From positions 1-62,642 of the forward strand of contig JADZAF010000257.1 in assembly GCA_020852755.1 (NCBI GenBank): a stretch of 62,642 nt of DNA, read 5' to 3'. Source of the stretch: Bryobacterales bacterium. Lineage in GTDB: Bacteria; Acidobacteriota; Terriglobia; Bryobacterales; Bryobacteraceae. Below are positions 34,818 to 42,763 of the stretch, one piece after another. How positions within the stretch are numbered: the stretch's first letter is position 1; every line of letters begins with the position of its first letter. A program made the position numbers and the translations under genes. Under the pieces are notes generated by a model. The model was not told where the DNA came from, ran no database searches, and was given only the letters and a program-made list of their open reading frames with translations.

Positions 34818-35672
34818 TCAACGATTTTCTTCTTTGTTTTCTGTAGCTTGAAATGGCGCCCCGTCGTAAACGGACTCCAGGATTTCGCGTACCCGCCGGA
34901 CCGTCGTCGCGAAACCCTCCCTTCCACCCGGGTCCCCGGCCAGGACGGCCTCGATCGCCCGTGCGTATTCCGGCAATCGCGGGGCGCTGGCCCGGTACCC
35001 CGATTCGAAGCGCGCCAGAACCTCGCGGTCCCGGCCCGTCAAACCCAGGCGTGCGTCCACCAGGTGCGCCAGCTGGATCAGCCTTTGGCACGGTTCCGGC
35101 GCGGGCTGGGTCCCCGACGAGCGCAATTGGCGCATCCAGTACCCTTTCTGGGACACGCCCCGGCGTTCGGTTTCTTCCCGTATGAGCACGTGCTGCACGA
35201 TGTCCCCCGCCAGCACCCCCACGCAGGAGCGCGGTCCGGGCACGTAAACGGGCGCCGCGAAACCGCGCGCGTCCAGCCACGCATGCCCCAGTTCGTGCGC
35301 CAGCAGGCCTTCCTCCTCCCCGGTCCATTCATCCGCCCGCGCCATGTTCAGCAGGATCAGGTGCGTCTTACCCCGGGGGCCGTTGTGGTTCACCGTCAGG
35401 GCGTGCGCCGCGGCGAACTGCGCCCGGAAGCTGTCGTCGCGCAGGTAGTGGGCGATGAGTTCCGGAGCGGGAGCGTCCGCGGGTAGCCGCAACTCGTTCC
35501 GCAGGGGATCGGTGTAGATGCGGGCCGCTCGCACGGCTCCGCCCGAAACGCGCTCGATTTCCCTCGCCCAGGCCGCCAGCGGTTCCGGGAAATGGACATG
35601 CGCCGATTGAGCCCCCGCGCGGCCCGCGGCCAGGGCCGCGGCCAGCCAGAGGATACAATGGGATCGAAGCAC
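34818..35672 (-). CDS. secreted HExxH protein of unknown function
   Basis: 284 residues. A signal peptide (CILWLAAALAAGRAGAQ) starts at GTG 35672. LLAHELGHAWLD carries a HExxH zinc motif near residue 130, with a Cys and Asp pattern downstream (GPRSCVGVLAGDIVQH) and a helical C-terminal half. It is probably a periplasmic zinc-dependent peptidase, but no family was recognised. TATCAT lies 5 bases before the GTG, so the transcript may be leaderless. It diverges from the beta-propeller gene with only 5 bases between starts. Confidence 0.68.
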   Translation of the reverse strand: MLRSHCILWLAAALAAGRAGAQSAHVHFPEPLAAWAREIERVSGGAVRAARIYTDPLRNELRLPADAPAPELIAHYLRDDSFRAQFAAAHALTVNHNGPRGKTHLILLNMARADEWTGEEEGLLAHELGHAWLDARGFAAPVYVPGPRSCVGVLAGDIVQHVLIREETERRGVSQKGYWMRQLRSSGTQPAPEPCQRLIQLAHLVDARLGLTGRDREVLARFESGYRASAPRLPEYARAIEAVLAGDPGGREGFATTVRRVREILESVYDGAPFQATENKEENR

Positions 35673-35677
35673 ATACC

Positions 35678-36856
35678 ATGATATCGAGAGCCCATCGGAG
35701 GCTCGGGAGACCGGCCGGCGTCGACGGATTCGGTCTTCAGTCCCGGCTGCTCACCCGCCGCTCCCTGCTGGCCGCCCCGGCGCTTCTCGGGGCCTGCGGC
35801 CGTCCCAAGGGCACTGCCTTTCCCGGCCATGTGTTCGTCGCCAACCAGGCCGGGCGCAGCGTGAGCGCCATCGACTTGACCAGCTTCCGGGCAGTGCGCC
35901 ATATCGGTTTGGGCGCCGCGCCGGCCGCCATCGTGGCCGATCCGCGGCGGGAATCGGTGTACGCCCTGACCCCCTTCACCGGCACGCTCCACGAGATCAA
36001 CGCCCGCAGCCTGAGCCTGGTCCGCACCCTGCGGGTGGGCGCCGCGGCGGTTGCCATGCGCCCGGCCCCCGGCGGCGAGACTCTCTGGGTGCTGTGCTCC
36101 GAGCCCAGGCAGCTGGTTCGTGTCGACCTGGACCGGTTTCGAAGCGTGAGTCATATCCGCCTGCCCGCCGTCCCGGCCGATTTCGATATCGCCTGGCAGG
36201 ACTCTCGCGCCGTAGTCTGTCTCTCCGGGCAGTCCGGCCTGGCAACCGTCGACCTCGCCGCCGGACGCATCGAGCGAAACAGCCCGCTGGCGGTCGAGCC
36301 CCGCCTGGCGCGCTTTCGCTCCGACGGGCGGGCCATCCTGGTGGCCGGACACCGGGAACGCGCCCTCACGATTCTGGAAACCGCGACGGCCGAGGTGGTG
36401 GTCCGCCTCCCGCTCACCATCGAGCCCCGGAATTTCTGCTTCACGCCGGACGGAGGCCAGTTGTTCCTGACCGGCGACGGGCTGGATGCGGTCGCAATCG
36501 TCTTTCCGTACCGCACTGAGGTGGCCGAGACCCTGCTGGCCGGAAAGTCGCCCGGTGCCATGGCCGTCTCGACACGCCCCGCCCTGCTCCTGGTGGCCAA
36601 TCCGGAATCGAGCGGCGTGGCCGTGTTTGAGATCGCCACCCGGCGGCTGCTGGCCATCGTCTCGGTAGGCGCCGAGCCGGGCGCCATCGTCATCACGCCG
36701 GACAGCCAGTACGCCCTGGTGCTGAATCAGCGTTCCAGCGACGTGGCCGTGATCCGGCTCGCCGCCGTCATTGACCGGCGCCTGAAAATGGCTCCCTTGT
36801 TCACCATGATTCCCGTCGGCTCGTTCCCCGTGAGCGCGGCGGTGCGGAGGCTTTAG
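35678..36856 (+). CDS. exported YVTN-type beta-propeller protein
   Basis: 392 residues. After about 24 residues comes a twin-arginine-like signal ending in a lipobox-type Cys (TRRSLLAAPALLGAC). The rest is a chain of roughly 40-residue blades such as VFVANQAGRSVSAIDL and AIVADPRRESVYALTPF, the pattern of YVTN seven-bladed propellers. These proteins are extracytoplasmic binding or surface-layer-associated proteins; no enzymatic residue is evident. TACAAT at 35654-35659 is a likely -10 box. One base separates its stop from the next start. Confidence 0.78.
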   Translation: MISRAHRRLGRPAGVDGFGLQSRLLTRRSLLAAPALLGACGRPKGTAFPGHVFVANQAGRSVSAIDLTSFRAVRHIGLGAAPAAIVADPRRESVYALTPFTGTLHEINARSLSLVRTLRVGAAAVAMRPAPGGETLWVLCSEPRQLVRVDLDRFRSVSHIRLPAVPADFDIAWQDSRAVVCLSGQSGLATVDLAAGRIERNSPLAVEPRLARFRSDGRAILVAGHRERALTILETATAEVVVRLPLTIEPRNFCFTPDGGQLFLTGDGLDAVAIVFPYRTEVAETLLAGKSPGAMAVSTRPALLLVANPESSGVAVFEIATRRLLAIVSVGAEPGAIVITPDSQYALVLNQRSSDVAVIRLAAVIDRRLKMAPLFTMIPVGSFPVSAAVRRL

Positions 36857-36857
36857 C

Positions 36858-38552
36858 ATGACGGAACCGCGCCCAGTCCCTGGCGGGCCTCTCCTGGCGG
36901 CGGTCGTCCTCGCCGTTCTGCCCCTGGCGGCCCAGCAGCCCCGTCTCCCGGCATCGGCGCCGCCCGCTGCCCAGCAGCCCGGCAGCGTCGAAGGAACCGT
37001 GCTGAATGCCATCACCGGCGAGCCGGTGGGAAAGGCGCAGGTGACCCTCGTTCAGCCCGGTCCCGGCCGCCAGGGCCCGCTCGAGGCCGCCAGCGCTCCC
37101 GATGGGACCTTCGCCATCACCGGAGTCCCGGCCGGGCAGTACCGTCTGGCGGCCGAAAAAGTCGGTTTCGTGCGCGGAGCCTACGGCTCGCGCGGCATCT
37201 CGCGCACCGGCGCGCCCGTCGCCGTAGCCGCCGGGCAGCGCGTCACCGGCCTGCAGGTCCGGCTCACCCCTCAGGGCGTGATGACCGGCCGCGTGCTGGA
37301 CGAGGACGGCGACCCGGTCCTCTACGCGCAGGTCCAGGCGCTGCGCTATTCCTACGTGCAGGGAACCCGGCGTCTGATGCCCGCCTCGAGCGCCATGACG
37401 AACGACCTCGGCGAGTTCCGGCTGCATAGTCTCGAGGCCGGCAGGTATTTCCTCACCGCGAGCCATCGCATGCGAGGCCGCTTCGGCGGCCGGTCGGGCT
37501 CCGGGGCGCCGGGCGACACAAATGAGAGCTACGCCCCGACCTACTACCCCGGCACCACCGATCCGGCCACCGCCGCGACCATACAGGTGACGCCGGGCGG
37601 CACGGTTCGCGACCTGGATGTGCGTCTGCTGAAGACCCCCACCTTCCGCATCAGCGGCCGGGTGGTCAACCCGTCCGCCGCCCGCCCGCAGCGGCGCGCC
37701 CAGGTCGCGCTGGTTCCGCGTTCCAGCGGCGCCTTTCTCGGAGGCCGGAACATGGCGGCCGCGCAGCCGCCCGACGGCCGCTTCGAGATTTCCGGAGTGA
37801 GCCCCGGGTCCTACCTGCTTTCGGCTACCTGGTGGGAAGACAACAGCGCGGCCTTCGGACGCCTGCCCGTAGAGGTCGCCAACTCCAGCCTGGAGGGGCT
37901 CGTGGTCACCGTCATGCCCGCCGTGCAGGTTGCGGGAAGAGTGCGCCTCGACGGCGGCGGGTCGCTCGACTTCAGCCGGATCGAGTTCCTGTTCCAGCCG
38001 CGCGAGATGAATCCCATGGCCGGCGGCATCTCGGCCCGCGCCAAACCGGACGGCGCCCTGACCATCGCCCACCTGATGCCCGATCATTACACCCTGGCGA
38101 GAGCCGAGACGCCGGACGGCAGCTATGTGAAGTCGATGCGCTTCGGCGACCAGGATGTTCTGGAGTCCGGGCTCAACGTCGCCGCTGGAGCGCAGGGCAG
38201 CCTGGACGTCGTGCTCAGCCCCGGCGGCGCCCAGGTGGCCGGAGCCGTGACGAACGAGAAGGGCGAGCCGGTGCCCGGTGCGACCGTGGCCCTGGTCCCC
38301 GAGGCCGCGCGAAGACGGCAATCCCACCTGTTCCGCTCGGCCATCACCGACCAGTACGGCTCCTTCACGCTCCAGGGCCTGGCCCCGGGCGACTACCGGG
38401 TGTTCGCCTGGGAGGAGATCGAACCCGGCGCATGGCAGGACCCGGACTTCCTGCGCGCGGTCGAGGAGAGCGGCCAGTCCCTTTCGCTGCGCGAAGGCGC
38501 CCGGGAAACCAGGCAGTTGAAGACGCTTCCCCCGCCCTCCCCCTCGGACTGA
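36858..38552 (+). CDS. exported protein with several carboxypeptidase-regulatory-like domains
   Basis: 564 residues with a signal peptide (AAVVLAVLPLAAQQ). At least five beta-sandwich units of the CarboxypepD_reg/SpaA type are seen, starting GSVEGTVLNAITGEPVGKAQ, GVMTGRVLDEDGDPVLYAQ, FRISGRVVNPSAARP, VQVAGRVRLDGGG and AQVAGAVTNEKGEPVPGA. Such domains act as stalks or binding modules outside the cell and are common in acidobacteria. It is probably co-transcribed with the propeller gene. No catalytic domain was found. Confidence 0.78.
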   Translation: MTEPRPVPGGPLLAAVVLAVLPLAAQQPRLPASAPPAAQQPGSVEGTVLNAITGEPVGKAQVTLVQPGPGRQGPLEAASAPDGTFAITGVPAGQYRLAAEKVGFVRGAYGSRGISRTGAPVAVAAGQRVTGLQVRLTPQGVMTGRVLDEDGDPVLYAQVQALRYSYVQGTRRLMPASSAMTNDLGEFRLHSLEAGRYFLTASHRMRGRFGGRSGSGAPGDTNESYAPTYYPGTTDPATAATIQVTPGGTVRDLDVRLLKTPTFRISGRVVNPSAARPQRRAQVALVPRSSGAFLGGRNMAAAQPPDGRFEISGVSPGSYLLSATWWEDNSAAFGRLPVEVANSSLEGLVVTVMPAVQVAGRVRLDGGGSLDFSRIEFLFQPREMNPMAGGISARAKPDGALTIAHLMPDHYTLARAETPDGSYVKSMRFGDQDVLESGLNVAAGAQGSLDVVLSPGGAQVAGAVTNEKGEPVPGATVALVPEAARRRQSHLFRSAITDQYGSFTLQGLAPGDYRVFAWEEIEPGAWQDPDFLRAVEESGQSLSLREGARETRQLKTLPPPSPSD

Positions 38553-38770
38553 GACGCTCGACCGGCCCGTGGCGCCGCTCCCCGCCGGGTCTTCCGGGCC
38601 GCGGCCGAACGGCTGGTTCTCAAAACAGCTCCCTCCCGCCGCGGCTTGGCGGGCACGGTCTCCCCGTTTCCGGGCGGAACGCGGGGGAACTCCCGCCACA
38701 CCGCGCACTCTCGCCTGCACGCCCGCCGGATTGTGCTTCCCCTGACTCCCGGCATGCTAGGATGAGAGAA

Positions 38771-38869
38771 GGTTCCGGGCTCCGTGCAACGTGCCGCCGC
38801 AAACCCCGCCAGGTCCGGAAGGGAGCAACGGTAGCGGTCAAGCGCGTGTGCCGCGGATCACCCGGGGCC
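38771..38869 (+). ncRNA. ffs: signal recognition particle RNA, small bacterial type (4.5S)
   Basis: The universally conserved apical region CAGGTCCGGAAGGGAGCA is at about 38810-38827. The ends pair: GGTTCCGGG (38771-38779) with CCCGGGGCC (38861-38869), including two G-U pairs. The size, about 99 nt, fits the Ffh-binding 4.5S type without an Alu domain. It lies 22 bases before dnaX, an order (SRP RNA, dnaX, ybaB, recR) known from several phyla. TAGGAT at 38758-38763 may be its -10 box. Confidence 0.92.
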
Positions 38870-38890
38870 TACTAGCTCCGTTTCCCGCCC

Positions 38891-40543
38891 ATGTACCAGG
38901 TCATTGCCAGAAAATACCGCCCCCAGTCGTTCGATGAGGTGGTGAACCAGGAGCATGTCAAGTCCACTCTGGCCAACGCCATTCTCCAGAACCGCATCGC
39001 TCACGGTTACATCTTCTCCGGACAGCGAGGCACCGGCAAAACCACCGTGGCGCGCCTGCTGGCGCGCTGCCTGAACTGCGTGGAAGGCCCCACAGCCAAG
39101 CCGTGCGGCAAGTGCGCCAGCTGCGCCGAGATCGCCGCCGGAGGCTCGGTGGACGTCATCGAAATCGACGCCGCCTCCAACCGCGGCATCAATGAGATGC
39201 GCGAGCTGCGCGAAAACGTGCGCTACCGCCCGGCCCGCGACCGCTACAAGGTCTTCATCATCGACGAAGCCCACCAGATCACCAGCGAGGCGTTCAACGC
39301 CCTGCTGAAAACGATTGAAGAGCCGCCCTCCTGGGCGGTGTTCGTTCTGTGCACTACCGAGGCGCACAAGATCCCCGCCACCATCGCCTCGCGCTGCCAG
39401 CACTTCAGTTTTCGCTCGGTGGACTACGACGAGCTGGTCGCGCGCCTGGAGTGGATCTGCCGCCAGGAGGGGATCGAGACGGACGCCGAGGTTCTCTCGG
39501 TGCTCGCCCAGGCGGGTGAGGGCAGCGTGCGCGATTCCCTCTCGGCCCTCGACCAGGCCATCGCCTGCTGCGGCGCGAAGCTGGACGCCGCCGAAGTGCG
39601 CGCCCTGCTCGGCGCCTTCTCGCTGGAGACCCTCCACCAGGTGACCGAGGCCCTGTTGCGCTCCGATTCCGGGCGCATGCTCGAAATCGTGGACTCGCTG
39701 GAGCGCAATGGCCAGAACCTGCAGCATTTCGCGCGCGAGTTGGCGCGCTACTTCCGCAACCTGCTGGTAGCTCGCGTCGCCGGCCGCGATACGCGCCTGG
39801 TCGCCGCTTCCCGGAACGAGCGCGAGCGCCTGGTCCAGATCGCCGGCTCTTTCTCCGAAGAGGATCTCACCCGCTACCTGCAGCTCTCCCTCGACCTGTT
39901 CCGCGATTTGCAGTATTCGCTGCAGCCGCGCTTTCACCTCGAAATCGGTCTGGTGAAGCTGGTGCAGGCCGGGCGCCTGGCCCCTATCGAGGAAGCCCTG
40001 GCCGGGTTGGGACCCGCGCCCGCTCCCGCCCCGGCCCCGCGCGCCAACCCCGGCACGGCTCCCCCCGCGGCGGCCCCGGCATCCCGCCCGAAAGCTCCGG
40101 CCGCCCCTCCTGCCGCGGCCCCGGCGCCCCCCGCCGCGCCGCCGGACCCGGAAGCCGCCGGCCCGGAAAAACCGGCGCCCCGGCCGGCCGGCATGAAGCA
40201 GGCCCTACATGCCGCGCTGATGGAGCTCGGCCTTACCTTCACCGCCGACGCGGTCGAGCACTCCGAACTCAGCGAGGCCGGCGACGCACTCAATTTCGTC
40301 ACACCCCGCGAATTTTCCCTGGCGATGCAGGCGGACGACCTCAATAAAGCCCTCCGCCGCGCCGCCGGCCGTTCCATGAAGATCAACGTCAGGATTGGCG
40401 AGGTTTCCCAACCGCCTGCGCAGCCCTCCGCCGGCGAGGCCGAAGATGAACTCGCGCGCCGGGTGCTCTCCAATCCCGAGGTCCAACGCTTCCGCGAGGT
40501 CTTGGGAGGCCAGGTCCGGCAGATCCGCAACCTGAAGGAGTAA
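38891..40543 (+). CDS. dnaX: DNA polymerase III subunits gamma and tau
   Basis: 550 residues. It is the ATPase of the clamp loader. Walker A is GQRGTGKTTVARLL near residue 40, a four-Cys zinc site follows (CLNC, CGKCASC), Walker B/DExx is FIIDEAHQIT, and sensor 1 is TTEAHKIPATIASRCQ. A Pro/Ala-rich linker at about residues 372-430 leads to a tau-like C-terminal domain. No frameshift signal for a separate gamma form was recognised. It is followed closely by ybaB and recR. Confidence 0.95.
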   Translation: MYQVIARKYRPQSFDEVVNQEHVKSTLANAILQNRIAHGYIFSGQRGTGKTTVARLLARCLNCVEGPTAKPCGKCASCAEIAAGGSVDVIEIDAASNRGINEMRELRENVRYRPARDRYKVFIIDEAHQITSEAFNALLKTIEEPPSWAVFVLCTTEAHKIPATIASRCQHFSFRSVDYDELVARLEWICRQEGIETDAEVLSVLAQAGEGSVRDSLSALDQAIACCGAKLDAAEVRALLGAFSLETLHQVTEALLRSDSGRMLEIVDSLERNGQNLQHFARELARYFRNLLVARVAGRDTRLVAASRNERERLVQIAGSFSEEDLTRYLQLSLDLFRDLQYSLQPRFHLEIGLVKLVQAGRLAPIEEALAGLGPAPAPAPAPRANPGTAPPAAAPASRPKAPAAPPAAAPAPPAAPPDPEAAGPEKPAPRPAGMKQALHAALMELGLTFTADAVEHSELSEAGDALNFVTPREFSLAMQADDLNKALRRAAGRSMKINVRIGEVSQPPAQPSAGEAEDELARRVLSNPEVQRFREVLGGQVRQIRNLKE

Positions 40544-40548
40544 CTACC

Positions 40549-40857
40549 ATGAAGATGCCCGGAAACATGCAAGCCATGATGAAGCAGGCTCAGCAGATGC
40601 AGGAGCGCATGCAGCAGGAGATCGCCGCCATCAGGGTGGAAGCCTCCTCGGGAGGCGGCATGGTCACCATCAAAATGGACGGCCAGAAGCATGTGCTCGG
40701 CGTCACCATCGATCCCGAAGTGGCCGGGGACGTGGAGATGCTCCAGGACCTGGTGCTGGCCGCCTGCAGCGAAGCCGTCAAGAAAGTCGAAGACGAGATC
40801 AAGCAGAAGATGGGCGGTTTGCTGGGCGGCATGGGCCTGCCTCCAGGGCTTTTCTGA
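40549..40857 (+). CDS. ybaB: nucleoid-associated protein YbaB/EbfC
   Basis: 102 residues, standard length. A Met/Gln-rich N-terminal helix (MQAMMKQAQQMQERMQQEI) is followed by the sheet region GGGMVTIKMDGQKHVLGV. It is a small dimeric DNA-binding protein. It sits 5 bases after dnaX and 3 before recR, the classic operon. Confidence 0.93.
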   Translation: MKMPGNMQAMMKQAQQMQERMQQEIAAIRVEASSGGGMVTIKMDGQKHVLGVTIDPEVAGDVEMLQDLVLAACSEAVKKVEDEIKQKMGGLLGGMGLPPGLF

Positions 40858-40860
40858 TCT

Positions 40861-41460
40861 ATGCCCGATTTCGCCGAACCGCTGGCGCGCCTCATCGCCG
40901 AATTCAAGCACCTGCCCGGCATCGGGCAGAAGTCGGCCCAGCGCCTGGCTTTCCACGTCCTCCGCGCCAGCCGCGAGAGCGCCCAGCTGCTGGCCCAGGC
41001 CGTCCTCGATGTCAAGGACAAGCTGACCCTGTGCGAGGCCTGTAACAACATCAGCGACGCCGAGTTGTGCCAGTTCTGCCGGGACCCCAACCGCGACCGG
41101 AAGGTCGTCTGTGTGGTCGAGGAGCCTCACAATATCGTGGCCATCGAGACCACCCGCCAGTTCCAGGGACTGTATCACGTCCTGCACGGAGCGCTTTCTC
41201 CCCTGCGCGGAATCGGGCCCGAGCAGTTGAGAATCAGGAACCTCGTGGACCGGATCGGCGCCGGCGGCGTGGAGGAGATCATCGTCGCCACCAACCCGAC
41301 CGCCGAGGGAGAGGCCACCGCCGTCTACCTTTCCAAGCTGCTCAAGCCCCTGGGCCTGAAGGTCACGCGCATCGGGATGGGGGTTCCGGTGGGCAGCGAT
41401 ATCGAATTCGCCGACGAAGTCACCATCTGGAAGGCCATGGAAGGCCGGCGGGAGAGGTAA
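40861..41460 (+). CDS. recR: recombination mediator protein RecR
   Basis: 199 residues, standard. It loads RecA with RecF/RecO at gaps. A helix-hairpin-helix ([17 protein letters not shown]), a C4 zinc finger ([16 protein letters not shown]), and a Toprim domain ([30 protein letters not shown]) are in the expected order, ending with [15 protein letters not shown]. Confidence 0.95.
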   Translation: MPDFAEPLARLIAEFKHLPGIGQKSAQRLAFHVLRASRESAQLLAQAVLDVKDKLTLCEACNNISDAELCQFCRDPNRDRKVVCVVEEPHNIVAIETTRQFQGLYHVLHGALSPLRGIGPEQLRIRNLVDRIGAGGVEEIIVATNPTAEGEATAVYLSKLLKPLGLKVTRIGMGVPVGSDIEFADEVTIWKAMEGRRER

Positions 41461-41513
41461 GCCGTTCCCCCGCGGCGGCCTTCTGCTACCCTGATCCTGA
41501 GGGAGGGGTATCT

Positions 41514-42416
41514 ATGTCTGCTTACGTCGTCGCGGGAGTGACTGGCCATGTCGGTTCGGTCGTGGCCGGCGACCTGCTGGCACGGGGTGAGGCCGTGCGA
41601 GCCATCGTGCGGCGGGAGGATCAGGCCGGCGCGTGGCAGCAGAAGGGCGCCAGCGCCGCCGTCGGCTCTCTCGCGGACCGGCAGTTCCTCGGCGGCGCCC
41701 TGGCCGGCGCCCGCGCCTTCTTCACTCTGCTGCCCCCGGACTACGCCGCGCATGATTTCCTGGCCGCCATGCGCCGTGTCGCCGACGCCATCGCGGGAGC
41801 GGTGAGGGACAGCGCCGTCCCGCACGTGGTGATGCTTTCATCCCAGGGGGCCGAACTCCCCGCCGGTACCGGACCCATCCGGGGCCTGCACTATCTGGAG
41901 AACGCCCTGCGCGCCGCGGGCACGAAGCTCAGCGCCGTGCGTGCCTGCTATTTCCAGGAGAACATCGCCGAGGTAATCCCCGTTGCGCGCCAGGAAGGCA
42001 TTTATCCCAACTTCATGCCCTCGGCCGACCTGGCGGTTCCCATGGTCGCCACCCGCGACATCGGCCGTCTGGCCGCCCGGCTGATGCTCTCCGAACCGGA
42101 GGCCAGCCAGGCCGTCGACCTGCTCGGACCGGAGTATTCCAATCGCCGGCTCTGTGACAAGCTCGGCGCCGCCCTGGGGAAGACGCTCCGCCTGGTGGAC
42201 ATTCCGCCTGCCGGACACGTGCCCGCTCTTATGCAGGCCGGGCTCGGCCGGGACATCGCGGAGGTCATGGCCGAACTCTACGCCGCCATGGGTTCCGGCC
42301 TGATCGCCCCCAAAGGCGACCGCTTGGAGAAGGGCGCTACGGAGATAGACGAAGTCATCGGCGCCCTGACCGGGCAGGCCCAGGCGGGCGGCACAGCCGC
42401 GCGGGGAGCGGTCTGA
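41514..42416 (+). CDS. NmrA-like NAD(P)-binding protein
   Basis: 300 residues. The start ATG 41514 follows GGGAGGGG; the longer frame shadows recR. The Rossmann motif VAGVTGHVGSVVAGDLL and the extended-SDR pattern (VVMLSSQGAELP, CYFQENIAEV) place it in the NmrA/azoreductase-like atypical SDR group, which often acts as a redox sensor or a quinone/azo reductase. No specific substrate is visible. It follows recR by 53 bases and probably has its own promoter. Confidence 0.82.
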   Translation: MSAYVVAGVTGHVGSVVAGDLLARGEAVRAIVRREDQAGAWQQKGASAAVGSLADRQFLGGALAGARAFFTLLPPDYAAHDFLAAMRRVADAIAGAVRDSAVPHVVMLSSQGAELPAGTGPIRGLHYLENALRAAGTKLSAVRACYFQENIAEVIPVARQEGIYPNFMPSADLAVPMVATRDIGRLAARLMLSEPEASQAVDLLGPEYSNRRLCDKLGAALGKTLRLVDIPPAGHVPALMQAGLGRDIAEVMAELYAAMGSGLIAPKGDRLEKGATEIDEVIGALTGQAQAGGTAARGAV

Positions 42417-42708
42417 AGCCGGCGCCCGGCAGAACCAGTCACGCTCCCAAAACAATTTTAAGTAGCCGGACGGCAAGTACATATGCCGGACGGACGGACC
42501 GGCGAACTTCTTCCGGCGCTAGCCTGGGGGTGGAGAGAAGAGAGTTTCCGCCGATAGACAACAGGCTATGGACCTCGAACCTATCCTGATCATCATCATG
42601 ATGCTGTGGTTTTTCTGATCGGCCCCTGACAGGACTTTCGGCGCAACCCACAGAAGCGCGTATCCATTACCCACAAAATAGGCTGCCACATTTCCGGCAA
42701 AGCTCTGG

Positions 42709-42714
42709 TATGAT
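42709..42714 (+). promoter_or_regulatory. extended -10 box (TGG-TATGAT) for the CHAT-sigma-anti-sigma operon
   Basis: TATGAT is preceded by TG one base upstream, an extended -10 element that can replace a weak -35. Transcription would start near 42721, inside the hairpin. It could be read by the housekeeping sigma factor; whether the operon's own sigma factor acts here is unknown. Confidence 0.45.
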
Positions 42715-42747
42715 TCCTTGGAGGTATTAGGCAATACCTCCAAGGAA
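42714..42747 (+). repeat. perfect 15-bp inverted repeat over the predicted transcription start of the CHAT gene
   Basis: TTCCTTGGAGGTATT (42714-42728) is an exact reverse complement of 42733-42747 with a 4-base loop AGGC. It could be an operator or an RNA hairpin at the 5' end of the message. It ends 16 bases before the GTG start at 42764. Confidence 0.65.
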
Positions 42748-42763
42748 ACGCCAGACCCCGCCC

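Larger units (their letters stand above)
42417..42763 (+). other. 347-base intergenic region upstream of the CHAT operon
   Basis: It holds GCCGGACGG twice near 42463-42485, a possible 16-codon hydrophobic mini-ORF (42568-42618), an extended -10 box (42709-42714) and a perfect 15-bp hairpin (42714-42747). No known riboswitch or RNA was recognised. Confidence 0.5.

Noticed and set aside
42460..42540. Riboswitch-like repeats (GCCGGACGG twice) before the CHAT operon
   Set aside because: I could not match them to a c-di-GMP, cobalamin, TPP or SAM riboswitch consensus, and the pairing is short and GC-driven.
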